28,372 nt of DNA from Nemertoderma westbladi (lineage: Eukaryota > Xenacoelomorpha > Nemertodermatida > Nemertodermatidae). The translations under genes were made by a program, and so were the position numbers. The stretch lies in contig JAUCBJ010004365.1 in assembly GCA_032718475.1 (NCBI GenBank), positions 1-28,372 of the forward strand. The letters run 5' to 3'. Each line of letters begins with the position of its first letter. Within the stretch, counting starts at the first letter, position 1. The notes beneath the pieces are model-generated. The model made no database searches and was not told where the DNA came from. It was given only the letters and a program-made list of their open reading frames with translations. Shown here piece by piece: positions 20,409 through 28,372 of the stretch.

Positions 20409-20776
20409 CAGGGTTGCCACTTTATTTCAGTATCAAATTTCCCTAAATTTTTTAAACAAATTATCTGATTGCAGGAACTACATTATATAGAATATAATTT
20501 ATTAGCCGCTTTATCTTATACATTCACTTTATTATTACAATACAGTTACACAGATGTAATTAGTGAGTCCTTCAATATCAAAATCGGTAAACTAACTGGC
20601 AAAGAAGCAAAAAGAGTTTAACTATATACTTAATTAAGTGAGGAAACGGAATGGACGAGTGATGCGAGCAGAGAAAATTTGTTAAATTTTTACTATTCCG
20701 TGACATTTCAAGAAAAAATGATAATTCCCCTGACTATTACAGGGTTTCCAAGTATTCCAGGTGAGTGGCAAGCCTG
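20409..20776. mobile_element. Short non-autonomous TIR transposon, hAT-like ends
   Basis: The ends are CAGGGTTGCCACT on the left and, reversed, CAGGCTTGCCACT on the right. It sits within one unit of the 59/62-bp minisatellite: removing it rejoins gcactcctca to atgcttctaaccaccatata. The 6-bp TCCTCA is found on both sides (20405-20410 and 20778-20783), a likely target duplication, though the exact border is ambiguous because the CA is shared. It has no coding capacity and is about 367 bp long. The CAGGG...CCCTG style suggests hAT, but the expected 8-bp duplication is not clear. Confidence 0.7.
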
Positions 20777-20777
20777 A

Positions 20778-20835
20778 TCCTCAATGCTTCTAACCACCAT
20801 ATACAGCATGGGGTTTAATTCACCTGTAAGTGGAA
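20778..20835. repeat. Displaced half-unit of the 59/62-bp minisatellite
   Basis: The sequence tcctcaatgcttctaaccac and catatacagcatggggttta aatt-cacctgtaagtgg matches the minisatellite unit at lower identity. It is the continuation of the unit cut by the TIR transposon. Confidence 0.8.
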
Positions 20836-21085
20836 ACTAGAGTAATTTATATTAAAATTAAATATGACGTAAAAATTATTAATATTCTTAGAAAAATAAA
20901 AAATTTGTAACAAAAATAATTAATTTGTTACCAAATTAAATAGTTACAATATGCGGAACAATTGCATTGTTCCATTTCCGGGCTAACAACCACATAACTT
21001 TGCAGTCATGGGTGCTAACTATTTAAAATTATACATCCATCCGGCCATTAAATATACCCCCAATCCAACAAAAGCAAATAGGCGC
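20836..21085. other. 3' flank of the Helitron-like gene
   Basis: This is AT-rich sequence between the minisatellite and the stop codon of the large ORF. It contains a hairpin at 20955-20973. I found no AYYAG (minus-strand CTRRT) placed about 10 bp outside that hairpin, as a canonical Helitron end would need. Confidence 0.5.
20955..20973 (-). other. Perfect 8-bp hairpin, candidate 3' subterminal signal
   Basis: ggaacaat-tgc-attgttcc is a perfect 8-bp stem with a 3-base loop, 113 bp beyond the stop codon of the large ORF. Helitron-like elements carry a hairpin near the 3' end. Position and strand fit, but the terminal motif is missing, so this is only a candidate. Confidence 0.35.
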
Positions 21086-24000
21086 TTATCTTTGTCTAAA
21101 TTCACCACATTTTATTATATTTAGTTTAAACATTTTAACAGTTCCATCTGATTCTGCATACGCCTCATCCGTGTTATATCTCCTTACCACTTCTACGCCA
21201 TACTCATATACAAGGTCACGGGAATGCCACATACCACCAGCTGCGCCACTGCCACTGAAAGTATGCCACTCTGTTTCGAATTGCTGACGAATTTCTTTGT
21301 TAAGTTTATCCTCAGCAGTTCCCGGAAACCCCGTTACAAATGCATATAGAAACCACGGACACATAAATTTTTGGTTAGTAAAATTAGAACCATAGCCACT
21401 ATTATGGTCTACTAGCCGTCGCTTCATGTTGTCACTCTTACCCACGTAATTGGCCTGGGGAAATGGTTTACTGACTAACATATAAACGTACCCTGTATTC
21501 GCATCAGGTACATCACGAAAGTATGGCAAGAACGGATGAGAATCTTGAGATATGGGATTGCGTGGTATTCTATCATTTCCTATAACATTGAGATTTCTCA
21601 ATAACTCATCAATGTAACTTTGGTGTGGCGTCTTCTTCAAAAACAAAAGACGAATACATTGCCACGTCTCCTCTAAATTACCAACTATTATCAAGTAACA
21701 CAGATTTCTCACTCTCGATATTACCACAATCACTTGCGCCTTCTCCCACAGTTTATATTTGCTTTTTCTATCAGAGGTAATCTGTGTAGCCAAAATTGGG
21801 CAAGTATCTCCTAATGCACAGTGAATTGTTGAGGCACCAAAGTACCTAACTCCAAATTGAACTCGTCTAGCCATAATGACTCCGCTAGATTTACCAACTG
21901 AACAATTTGGCCCAGGTCTCTGTCTTAATGTTACACGCGGCCATGTATCATCGACATTTTCAGCAACACGAGCGCCAACAGGTAGAATAGCTACAATCAA
22001 TGTATCATTGCAATCCGATGGGACCTTTTCTACAACACACAGTTGTCCTTGTGAGAATTTCGGATTCTCTTTATGGTTGAATGTAAACCGCAATACCTGT
22101 CCTGGAAATAATAGAAGGTCCAATGGTTCGTTTCTATGTCTAGACAACGCATTCGACACACTCGTATTCGTGGTCGACTTCCATGCATCACGCTCCTTCA
22201 CTTGATCTTCACCTTTAATAACAATACTTCCAGGTAGTTCTTTCTTGGTATCCAGGTATTTCTTTATACATTCCTTTTCACCCGCTCGTGTGCTAATAAC
22301 TTTCATCACATCATCTGGTACGTCATCCCATGTAGATTTTGAATTTTCCATACATCGTGTTTTCAATACATCAATAACTTCATCAATAGCTTCAGTTTTA
22401 ATATTTGGGGTTCTCAGAATATTCAAGACCTTCTGCAAGTCGGGATCACCTGCACATCGTACATAGTGACTAGCCAGGGCCACATTAAACGTTGTTAGGA
22501 AATGTGTGCTAGTCCAAATACTCCTGCCACTAATTGGTTGCAGTTGCCAATGGTCTCCACTACCAATAAATAATATTCCACCAAATGGTCTCTGGTTGTT
22601 CTTAACCCTTCTTAATACTAAATCTACTGCAGCCAACATCTCGCAAGATAATACACCAATCTCATCAAAAAACATAATATTGATTCGTTTCAATAATGCC
22701 ATCTTCACTGGGTTTTTCGCTAATGTCAATAAACATGATATTGCAATGTCTGTTGGTAACTTCCCTTTTATATCAACATCAAATGGCATTAATAAATGCA
22801 AATGTTCTCCTCCAAGAACACGTGCTCTCTCACTAGCTATCGCTGTAATTACACAGTTCAGACCAGATGAAATTGAATAAGCCACTCCAGCTAACATTAG
22901 AAAGGTTTTACCAACTCCTGGTGGTCCAATGATCATAGGGGACTTAACAAATGTAGATATTCCTTCCCGATAGTCGTTAATGGAATTAATCAACAGCTGC
23001 AATATTTCACCCTGTTCCTTAATGGACTCGTCACTCTGACCTAGAACCGTTTTCAATGTTGGTTGCCAATCTAAGGGTTCGTTTCTTGTGGCCTGTGATA
23101 TATACTCACGAGGAGGTAATGGAAGATTTTCCTGATCATACAATGCATCCAATATGAGATCCTTCCTCATTTGTTCTATCTCTTCAACATTCTCAGTAAC
23201 TTTATCACGGATACTATCTTCATAGAACAAAGGAAGTGCTTCATAGTGCAGACCATCTCCTGCAAAAAATTGTCTAACACCTGTAAATGCCACATGTAAG
23301 TAGTGGCAAAACTTTCGGTTTGTAACTGGTGCATAACGCAGATCTCTCATAACATACCTCCTCAACAATGCATCCACCTCCTCTTTAGGAACATTCACAT
23401 CATTACTAATAAGTCCAGCTCTAAGGAAACTTGTACGAATATCCTTCACAGTAAGTAACTCTATTTCTGTTTGAAATTTTCCAAATGTATAAATCAAATG
23501 AAACAGAAAGCGAGACATTTGCATGGGAGACACTGCAGAAAATACAACAATACCGGGTTTTGAATGTTTCTCTTTCTCACTAACAAAAGTGCTATGCAGG
23601 AGACCATTTACAACTGGTAGAAAAACATTATCCAACAGTTCCTTAGCTATATCACAACCATCATTTGATTCTATTTGACTGTTCAAGAATGCCACTGCAT
23701 CTTCAATTCCAGATGCTCGTAATTTCCATAAACCCTTACATCCATCTATCCATAAACACTCCTTGAGATCGATATCACATGTGTATTTTACTACCTTTCC
23801 TACTTTGACAAAGCAATGATGAAACAATTCCAAGTTATTGAATACCATTAATTCCGGTGCTCGAACACTGAAACTGGCTAAACCATCCAGCAAATACCGG
23901 CTACTCTTATGTTCAATCATTGTCAGAACTTGACTATTAGTAAATTGGCGCCATTCAGGTAAACCTTCTGTACCACGTCTGGTTATGTCGGCTTCCATTC

Positions 24001-27000
24001 CATCTGCTTCCATGTTATTCAAGGATTCAGCGTCCAATGATAAACCACTCCTCATACAAATCCCATGCCGGTATTCAGGAGTCAATGTTGAGACATGAAT
24101 GAACTGGACACTACTGCATACATATCCGTATCGAAGGCAATTATGAACTATCTCAGGCAATCCTATTTCTCTGGCTGAAATAGATCCCTTAGTATCACGT
24201 AAATCCTTCTTCTCTTTCGTTTCTGCATTAATATTTGCTCCTGTAATTTTGGTATTCTCCTGCTCTCCATGAATAATTTCAACATTACAAATGTCCTTTT
24301 GACCTCTGATCAATGTGTGCCTCCATTCCTCACTGCCTGCAATATACTTGGCACAATATGATGGGCTAAATTTCACATCAGTTCGTTGAAAATTTGTTGA
24401 CGACTTCATAATAGCAAATATCTGTGGAATGGTAGGAACTGCATGTTCATGTGCATCTGCAATATAATGATACCTTCCACCAATAAGTTCTGCGACCGCC
24501 TGCAGACCTTCCTCACCAGATTCATCAACAATCCTCTCACATAAGCCAACAGAATCAAGATCTGCCAGAGTCTCAGAGTCATATAAATCTTTCTTTGCTT
24601 TAAAACTACAAACAGATGCTGCAGGATGTCGAGGTACTCTGCAGAATTTATTACCCTCTTCATCTGTCCGCTTCATACAACGACTATTTGCTTTACCACA
24701 AGAATGTGTTTGAACTTTCGTCAGGTCATAAAGATTATAGAATTCCTGTTCATCTTTAATTATTCCTCTTTCTATGAGTTGATCCATATCTGTTCCGAAA
24801 TGCTCTGACAATAGATTGACAGTTTGGCAACATATCCTTCCCACAGTGACATCATTATCTTCCTCATGTAGAGTAATACCACCATGGATATGCATCAGGT
24901 TAGCTGCTGGTGTACCCTGATCCTGGGCTTCTTGGCGTGTCCACATATACTTCACATGCCCAACTGGTCTCTCTGGACTCCTCTCAATCCATTTCAGAAT
25001 ATGTTTAGTGCACCTATTCCATGCCCTTGTCAACAACACTGCATAGGATTCCAATGCTTTAGCAAGCTCCAAGCCATTTAGCAAGTAATACTTATCTAAC
25101 ATTGCCTTGTACAAAGGTGCCACTCCTGGTGTATCCGAGTTGTTACATGTTAGAGTAAAGAAGTAATGCCAGTCCCCGTTTCTAAGTAGTGCACACAACT
25201 CTCTAACAACGCGCCGTGCTTCTAACTCATCAAACTGTAGTGTTGTATCTCTGGATGTAACTGCCACCCTTTCCTGACCCTCACAAATGTGTTCGAGTCC
25301 TTTCCGAAACACAATCTCTGAAGAATTGTAGTTTAAAGCGGCATTCAAATAAATATCAAACCAGTTATGAATGACATACAGATCTCGAGATGTAAATAAT
25401 CTCTGGTTGTTAATTCTACTCAACATATGGTCCTGCATTGACGCTATTCCACCATGTGACCTATCAAAACGTAGACAGTAAATAAACGATGGTAGTGCAC
25501 CCACAACACTACCATCCATTCTCATATTCCAAAAATGTCTACTATGGAGTAATCCCTCAGGATACAACAATGGCAAATGCTTTCCTATAGCTCTCGATGC
25601 TATATGGTACATTATCTTATTTGTATGCGGTTTACGGGTATTGTATCCATGATGACGCTTCAATACTCCCAAATGATTCGCAAAAAAATAATGTCCGGGT
25701 AGTCTACCACTACTAGCATCACTAATAGGCTCAAGAAATCCAGTTGTATCTCCAACAGGAGTATCCTCTAAATCCATATCATTAAATCCAACCATATAAT
25801 CCTCATATACATTGTTGTCATCATACATATCAGTATCAAAGTCACCTGTAAATTCTCTCTGAGCAATATCCAATACATGTTCTTCATCAGAGGGAGGGTC
25901 GTCACCATCCTCATTTTCAACAGCCCATCCCCGTATTAAACTATTACCTCTTTCCTCTAATTCAGAATATATTTTAACAAGAGGTGAATCAGTTGTGACC
26001 TTCTCCTTGTAATGCGTTAAACACAAACCAAGAGTACACTGGGTTCTAGGATATCCCTCAGGGCACCTCCACCGGATATTGACATCACATCTCTTCCCTG
26101 TTCTTTCGCTTACATATGAACACTTACCATTGTCATCTTTCATACTTTGCCGCAATAAAAAACTATCATGATGGCCACACACAACCTTCGTTTGTTCTAG
26201 AAACATTTCCATATATAGCTTCTTATCCTTTGCCGTCAGCTGATTACAACGTTTTCTTACATATATGAATATATTACCTCTTTGTATTACCTTCGCCAAA
26301 TCCTCTTCAGATATTTCGCCATGAACTACCGAATCTTCAACAAACTGAAATGTGTAATCTTCATTCCAACGAAATGAAGCATTCATTACTGACATAAATC
26401 TTGTTGTGTTCAAATTAAATTTTATTACACATTGCAGAAAGAAGTTACCATATTCAGTAGGCAAACTCTCACCTCTGCCATTATTATGAGATTTACAAAT
26501 AATAAAAATATCCTTTCCTGGAATGTCATCCATAATTTCAACAGTATCAACAGTATCGACTGTAGGTACAAGATCGCAAATAATTCCTGCAACCTGATCA
26601 GCGACCATATCACCCAAATGCAAGTGGCCCAAAAGCAGACTAATTTTCTCCAGGCAATCGGTAACATTCGTATTAGTCCTTGGCATCCTTGTGTTGCTAT
26701 TAATAACACGTTGAAGATAATTGAGAACTGACTGCTGAGTGACTGTTTTGGGTTCAATATTTAACAATGTGTGATACAACACACGACAATGCATTAAACA
26801 AAATGCCAGTGACTGCAATCGTAAACCTGGTGCTAAATTATCTACTTTATTAATAACCCAAGGTCTCATTCCGGTACTTGATTCAGTCTGTATACAAGGC
26901 ATTTCTTCTCTTAATATGTCTCTAACAGATTGTCTCCCAATCGTGTCCTTATCACTCGTTGCTCTCTTATAACATCTGTTATGCATCCGCAAACAATCAG

Positions 27001-27133
27001 CTGTCTCAATATGTGTTGCGCCTTGTAAACTCTCCTTAATTTTATCAGGTGGCGGTAAATCATACGTCTTAACAACTTCCACATAATTATTCTTCCAGGT
27101 TAGGTCTGCCATCCCTAACGAATTCATTAACAT
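21086..27133 (-). CDS. Helitron-like HUH Rep / Pif1 helicase / GIY-YIG nuclease
   Basis: An unbroken 2015-codon frame. In order: a Cys/His cluster at about 338-374 (C338, C349, C357, C366, C371, H374); an acidic linker with the EDGDDPPSDEEH motif; a Rep-like region with YFFTLTCNN (C663), an HUH motif LMHIHGGI (H748, H750), a zinc-like set (H810, C812, C819, C831) and YCAKYIAG with Y926 and Y930, the x3 spacing of Helitron Y2 nucleases. Then a Pif1-type SF1 helicase: GPPGVGKT (K1409), FFDEIG (D1490, E1491), GSGDHWQLQPI (Q1530), and late motifs GASTIHCALGDTC and VVISRVRNL. Last comes a GIY-YIG domain: GYVYML (1881-1886), NYVGKSDNMKRRLVDHN (Y1896, G1898, R1906, H1910) and E1941. Its layout resembles the YhbQ/Slx1-like type rather than the Penelope type. 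The likely role is rolling-circle-like transposition in the nucleus. The start chosen is the first ATG after an in-frame stop at about 27156; true translation may begin in the upstream ORF. Rep and helicase calls are strong; the GIY-YIG call is strong by motif; the exact superfamily is open. Confidence 0.92.
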   Translation of the reverse strand: MLMNSLGMADLTWKNNYVEVVKTYDLPPPDKIKESLQGATHIETADCLRMHNRCYKRATSDKDTIGRQSVRDILREEMPCIQTESSTGMRPWVINKVDNLAPGLRLQSLAFCLMHCRVLYHTLLNIEPKTVTQQSVLNYLQRVINSNTRMPRTNTNVTDCLEKISLLLGHLHLGDMVADQVAGIICDLVPTVDTVDTVEIMDDIPGKDIFIICKSHNNGRGESLPTEYGNFFLQCVIKFNLNTTRFMSVMNASFRWNEDYTFQFVEDSVVHGEISEEDLAKVIQRGNIFIYVRKRCNQLTAKDKKLYMEMFLEQTKVVCGHHDSFLLRQSMKDDNGKCSYVSERTGKRCDVNIRWRCPEGYPRTQCTLGLCLTHYKEKVTTDSPLVKIYSELEERGNSLIRGWAVENEDGDDPPSDEEHVLDIAQREFTGDFDTDMYDDNNVYEDYMVGFNDMDLEDTPVGDTTGFLEPISDASSGRLPGHYFFANHLGVLKRHHGYNTRKPHTNKIMYHIASRAIGKHLPLLYPEGLLHSRHFWNMRMDGSVVGALPSFIYCLRFDRSHGGIASMQDHMLSRINNQRLFTSRDLYVIHNWFDIYLNAALNYNSSEIVFRKGLEHICEGQERVAVTSRDTTLQFDELEARRVVRELCALLRNGDWHYFFTLTCNNSDTPGVAPLYKAMLDKYYLLNGLELAKALESYAVLLTRAWNRCTKHILKWIERSPERPVGHVKYMWTRQEAQDQGTPAANLMHIHGGITLHEEDNDVTVGRICCQTVNLLSEHFGTDMDQLIERGIIKDEQEFYNLYDLTKVQTHSCGKANSRCMKRTDEEGNKFCRVPRHPAASVCSFKAKKDLYDSETLADLDSVGLCERIVDESGEEGLQAVAELIGGRYHYIADAHEHAVPTIPQIFAIMKSSTNFQRTDVKFSPSYCAKYIAGSEEWRHTLIRGQKDICNVEIIHGEQENTKITGANINAETKEKKDLRDTKGSISAREIGLPEIVHNCLRYGYVCSSVQFIHVSTLTPEYRHGICMRSGLSLDAESLNNMEADGMEADITRRGTEGLPEWRQFTNSQVLTMIEHKSSRYLLDGLASFSVRAPELMVFNNLELFHHCFVKVGKVVKYTCDIDLKECLWIDGCKGLWKLRASGIEDAVAFLNSQIESNDGCDIAKELLDNVFLPVVNGLLHSTFVSEKEKHSKPGIVVFSAVSPMQMSRFLFHLIYTFGKFQTEIELLTVKDIRTSFLRAGLISNDVNVPKEEVDALLRRYVMRDLRYAPVTNRKFCHYLHVAFTGVRQFFAGDGLHYEALPLFYEDSIRDKVTENVEEIEQMRKDLILDALYDQENLPLPPREYISQATRNEPLDWQPTLKTVLGQSDESIKEQGEILQLLINSINDYREGISTFVKSPMIIGPPGVGKTFLMLAGVAYSISSGLNCVITAIASERARVLGGEHLHLLMPFDVDIKGKLPTDIAISCLLTLAKNPVKMALLKRINIMFFDEIGVLSCEMLAAVDLVLRRVKNNQRPFGGILFIGSGDHWQLQPISGRSIWTSTHFLTTFNVALASHYVRCAGDPDLQKVLNILRTPNIKTEAIDEVIDVLKTRCMENSKSTWDDVPDDVMKVISTRAGEKECIKKYLDTKKELPGSIVIKGEDQVKERDAWKSTTNTSVSNALSRHRNEPLDLLLFPGQVLRFTFNHKENPKFSQGQLCVVEKVPSDCNDTLIVAILPVGARVAENVDDTWPRVTLRQRPGPNCSVGKSSGVIMARRVQFGVRYFGASTIHCALGDTCPILATQITSDRKSKYKLWEKAQVIVVISRVRNLCYLIIVGNLEETWQCIRLLFLKKTPHQSYIDELLRNLNVIGNDRIPRNPISQDSHPFLPYFRDVPDANTGYVYMLVSKPFPQANYVGKSDNMKRRLVDHNSGYGSNFTNQKFMCPWFLYAFVTGFPGTAEDKLNKEIRQQFETEWHTFSGSGAAGGMWHSRDLVYEYGVEVVRRYNTDEAYAESDGTVKMFKLNIIKCGEFRQR

Positions 27134-27926
27134 CCGCTCGGTATTCCAACATTAATCTATTAGCATCCTCTAATCTGTTATCATCGTAAAAACGAGGAGT
27201 CTGAAACCGCGGATCCAAATCTATGAAAGTTGAAGATATTCCGTTGTACCCACCTTTTGCTTTTATCGTCCGATACGAATTAACATGCTTTCCAACTCTT
27301 GGTTCTCTAATTACACGGGGCGATATCGTTGCCATAGATAACACGTCTGGGCACGTAACTGGGTCCTCTTTGTCTGAAGGATTCGAGGGCAAATGGATAT
27401 ATTTATCTGAGGTATTCCGGTGTCTCTTACATACCAATATGCACAATCCTAATGCATTAACAACAACCCCACCACAGGATTCATAACCCAAATCTTTAAA
27501 TGTATAAGGCCAATTCTCCATAAACGAATTAACCATATTTGGATTGGCATTAAATGAATGACGTATTGGGAATCTCTTGGCCAAAAAATGATGGAATTGA
27601 ACTCCCTTACAGTTCTCAATATATTCTGTACACCCAACCGGACACACAACCTGAGGATAACACCCACTATTAAGAACATCTAACAACGGACCTATCAGAT
27701 ACGAATCTACTTTACTGTGATACTCCTTTATGGAGTTAGTAAAATCTCTTACCGCTGTTGGTTGTATCTCATCCACTAACGTCCTCCAACTGTGCTGCAA
27801 CTCCACCGGTAGGAACTCCAATACACTTTCCTTAGGAAGTCCCTTCAGATTCCCCATCAATGTGGTGTACATATGGGAAGGCCAAGCCAACGAGTATCTT
27901 GCTGTATCTTCACCTGTATAATGCAT
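27087..27926 (-). CDS. ORF1 of the Helitron-like element, Cys/His-rich, unknown
   Basis: A 279-aa protein overlapping the large ORF by 47 bp in the +1 frame. It starts at an ATG directly preceded by an in-frame TAA, so no longer start exists without splicing; a tacag acceptor-like site lies four codons in, so an upstream exon is possible. The likely metal-binding set is C95-x3-C99-x6-C106-x5-H112/H113 in VVCPVGCTEYIENCKGVQFH. A second set is C151, C162, C166, H169 (LCILVCKRHR). The N-terminal part has an amphipathic feel (LPVELQHSWRTLVDEIQP). I do not recognise a named family. The tight overlap suggests it is either a separate product or the N-terminal part of one roughly 2,290-aa protein made by a frameshift, or split by one indel. 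Confidence 0.75.
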   Translation of the reverse strand: MHYTGEDTARYSLAWPSHMYTTLMGNLKGLPKESVLEFLPVELQHSWRTLVDEIQPTAVRDFTNSIKEYHSKVDSYLIGPLLDVLNSGCYPQVVCPVGCTEYIENCKGVQFHHFLAKRFPIRHSFNANPNMVNSFMENWPYTFKDLGYESCGGVVVNALGLCILVCKRHRNTSDKYIHLPSNPSDKEDPVTCPDVLSMATISPRVIREPRVGKHVNSYRTIKAKGGYNGISSTFIDLDPRFQTPRFYDDNRLEDANRLMLEYRADVNEFVRDGRPNLEE

Positions 27927-28372
27927 TTAAAACTTTTTAAATATAAAGATTAATTATTAAATTTCAAATAAGTATTTTAGAACAAGTATTCACTGGTGCT
28001 ATGCAGGGTCAATGGTTATGATACAGTATTGCCAAAAACGAGAACTACTGAATGGATCTTGCCAGGAACTGCTAACATACTACGAATTAATTAAATGTTT
28101 GTATTTTTAAGAGAATGCCACTGTGAGTAATATCATATGTCAGATTTATTTTCATAAACCAATAGCTGTAAACTTCTCTATAGAATATACAGGTGCAAAA
28201 GTGAGATATTATCCTCTAGAGTTTTAATGTTTAACAAAAATTCGCCGCTAATACTATTGAACAATGACGTTTATGTAATAATCCCATTTTGGAACGAAAA
28301 TTTTGCAATACGTGTGATCGAAGGGTTGGTAAAATATATCAGTATTAATTGTGGCTTGTATACACACCCTAA
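27927..28372. other. 5' flank of the Helitron-like element, no gene seen
   Basis: This is AT-rich DNA upstream of ORF1 on the minus strand. I see no TC-type terminus, no inverted repeat shared with the 3' flank, and no exon. The left border of the element may lie beyond the window. Confidence 0.45.

Noticed and set aside
19951-20446. Three overlapping plus-strand ORFs with HLHVGTPLCFQP-like repeats
   Set aside because: They are frames of the 59/62-bp minisatellite; no splice or start context.
20836-20954. Canonical Helitron 3' end (CTRR, then T) next to the hairpin
   Set aside because: No AYYAG on the plus strand lies within the expected distance of the hairpin at 20955-20973.
21876-22880. 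Plus-strand ORFs of 73-124 aa opposite the large frame
   Set aside because: They are antisense shadows of the helicase region.

Overview
The window looks like a gene-poor, AT-rich piece of an animal genome, most likely a marine invertebrate; I cannot name the species. The reasons are spliced exons with GT/AG borders, remains of at least four eukaryotic transposon classes (RTE-like LINE, CR1-like LINE, Penelope-like element, TIR DNA transposons), many minisatellites, and a roughly 1 kb TGTC array. Several coding stretches carry single-base shifts. Some of these could be assembly errors in homopolymers rather than real mutations. 

Layout. 1-4.4 kb: AT-rich DNA, a 48-bp minisatellite, then a nested TIR transposon (1339-4226) holding a 5'-truncated RTE-like LINE and a large palindrome full of TTCTAGAA sites. 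4.4-9.5 kb: a minus-strand gene rebuilt here from four exons with matching phases, possibly an OB-fold/RPA-like protein. Its introns hold a 33-bp minisatellite, a decayed Penelope-like element and a LINE tail. 9.5-10.7 kb: a CCAAT-rich stretch, then a plus-strand Pro/Ala-rich exon broken by a 43-bp tandem expansion. 10.7-16.1 kb: intergenic DNA, a 26-bp array, two CR1-like LINE tails, a 178-bp tandem pair and an inverted-repeat element. 16.2-18.9 kb: a tentative small minus-strand gene with the TGTC array in its first intron. 19-20.8 kb: degenerate repeats and a 59/62-bp minisatellite split by a short TIR transposon. 21.1-27.9 kb: the main feature. 

The main feature is a pair of overlapping minus-strand ORFs (279 aa and 2015 aa, 47-bp overlap, +1 frame) that I read as an autonomous Helitron-like element. 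The long protein has an HUH motif (H748-I-H750), two tyrosines spaced as in Helitron Rep (Y926-x3-Y930), and a Pif1-type SF1 helicase (Walker A K1409, DE 1490-1491, a Q motif and C-terminal helicase motifs). It ends in a GIY-YIG nuclease domain (residues 1881-1945). Known animal Helitrons and Helentrons carry other accessory domains (AP-type endonuclease, OTU protease, RPA). A Rep-Pif1-GIY-YIG fusion is, as far as I know, not a described arrangement, and it is the best candidate here for a new system. The unbroken 2015-codon frame suggests the element was active recently, or still is. 

How the parts might work together: the HUH-Y2 domain would nick and join single strands, the Pif1 domain would unwind, and the GIY-YIG domain could make a second cut or resolve branched intermediates. 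The Cys/His-rich ORF1 could be a DNA-binding partner. The OB-fold gene lies on the same strand about 12 kb away. Whether it belongs to the same element is speculation.
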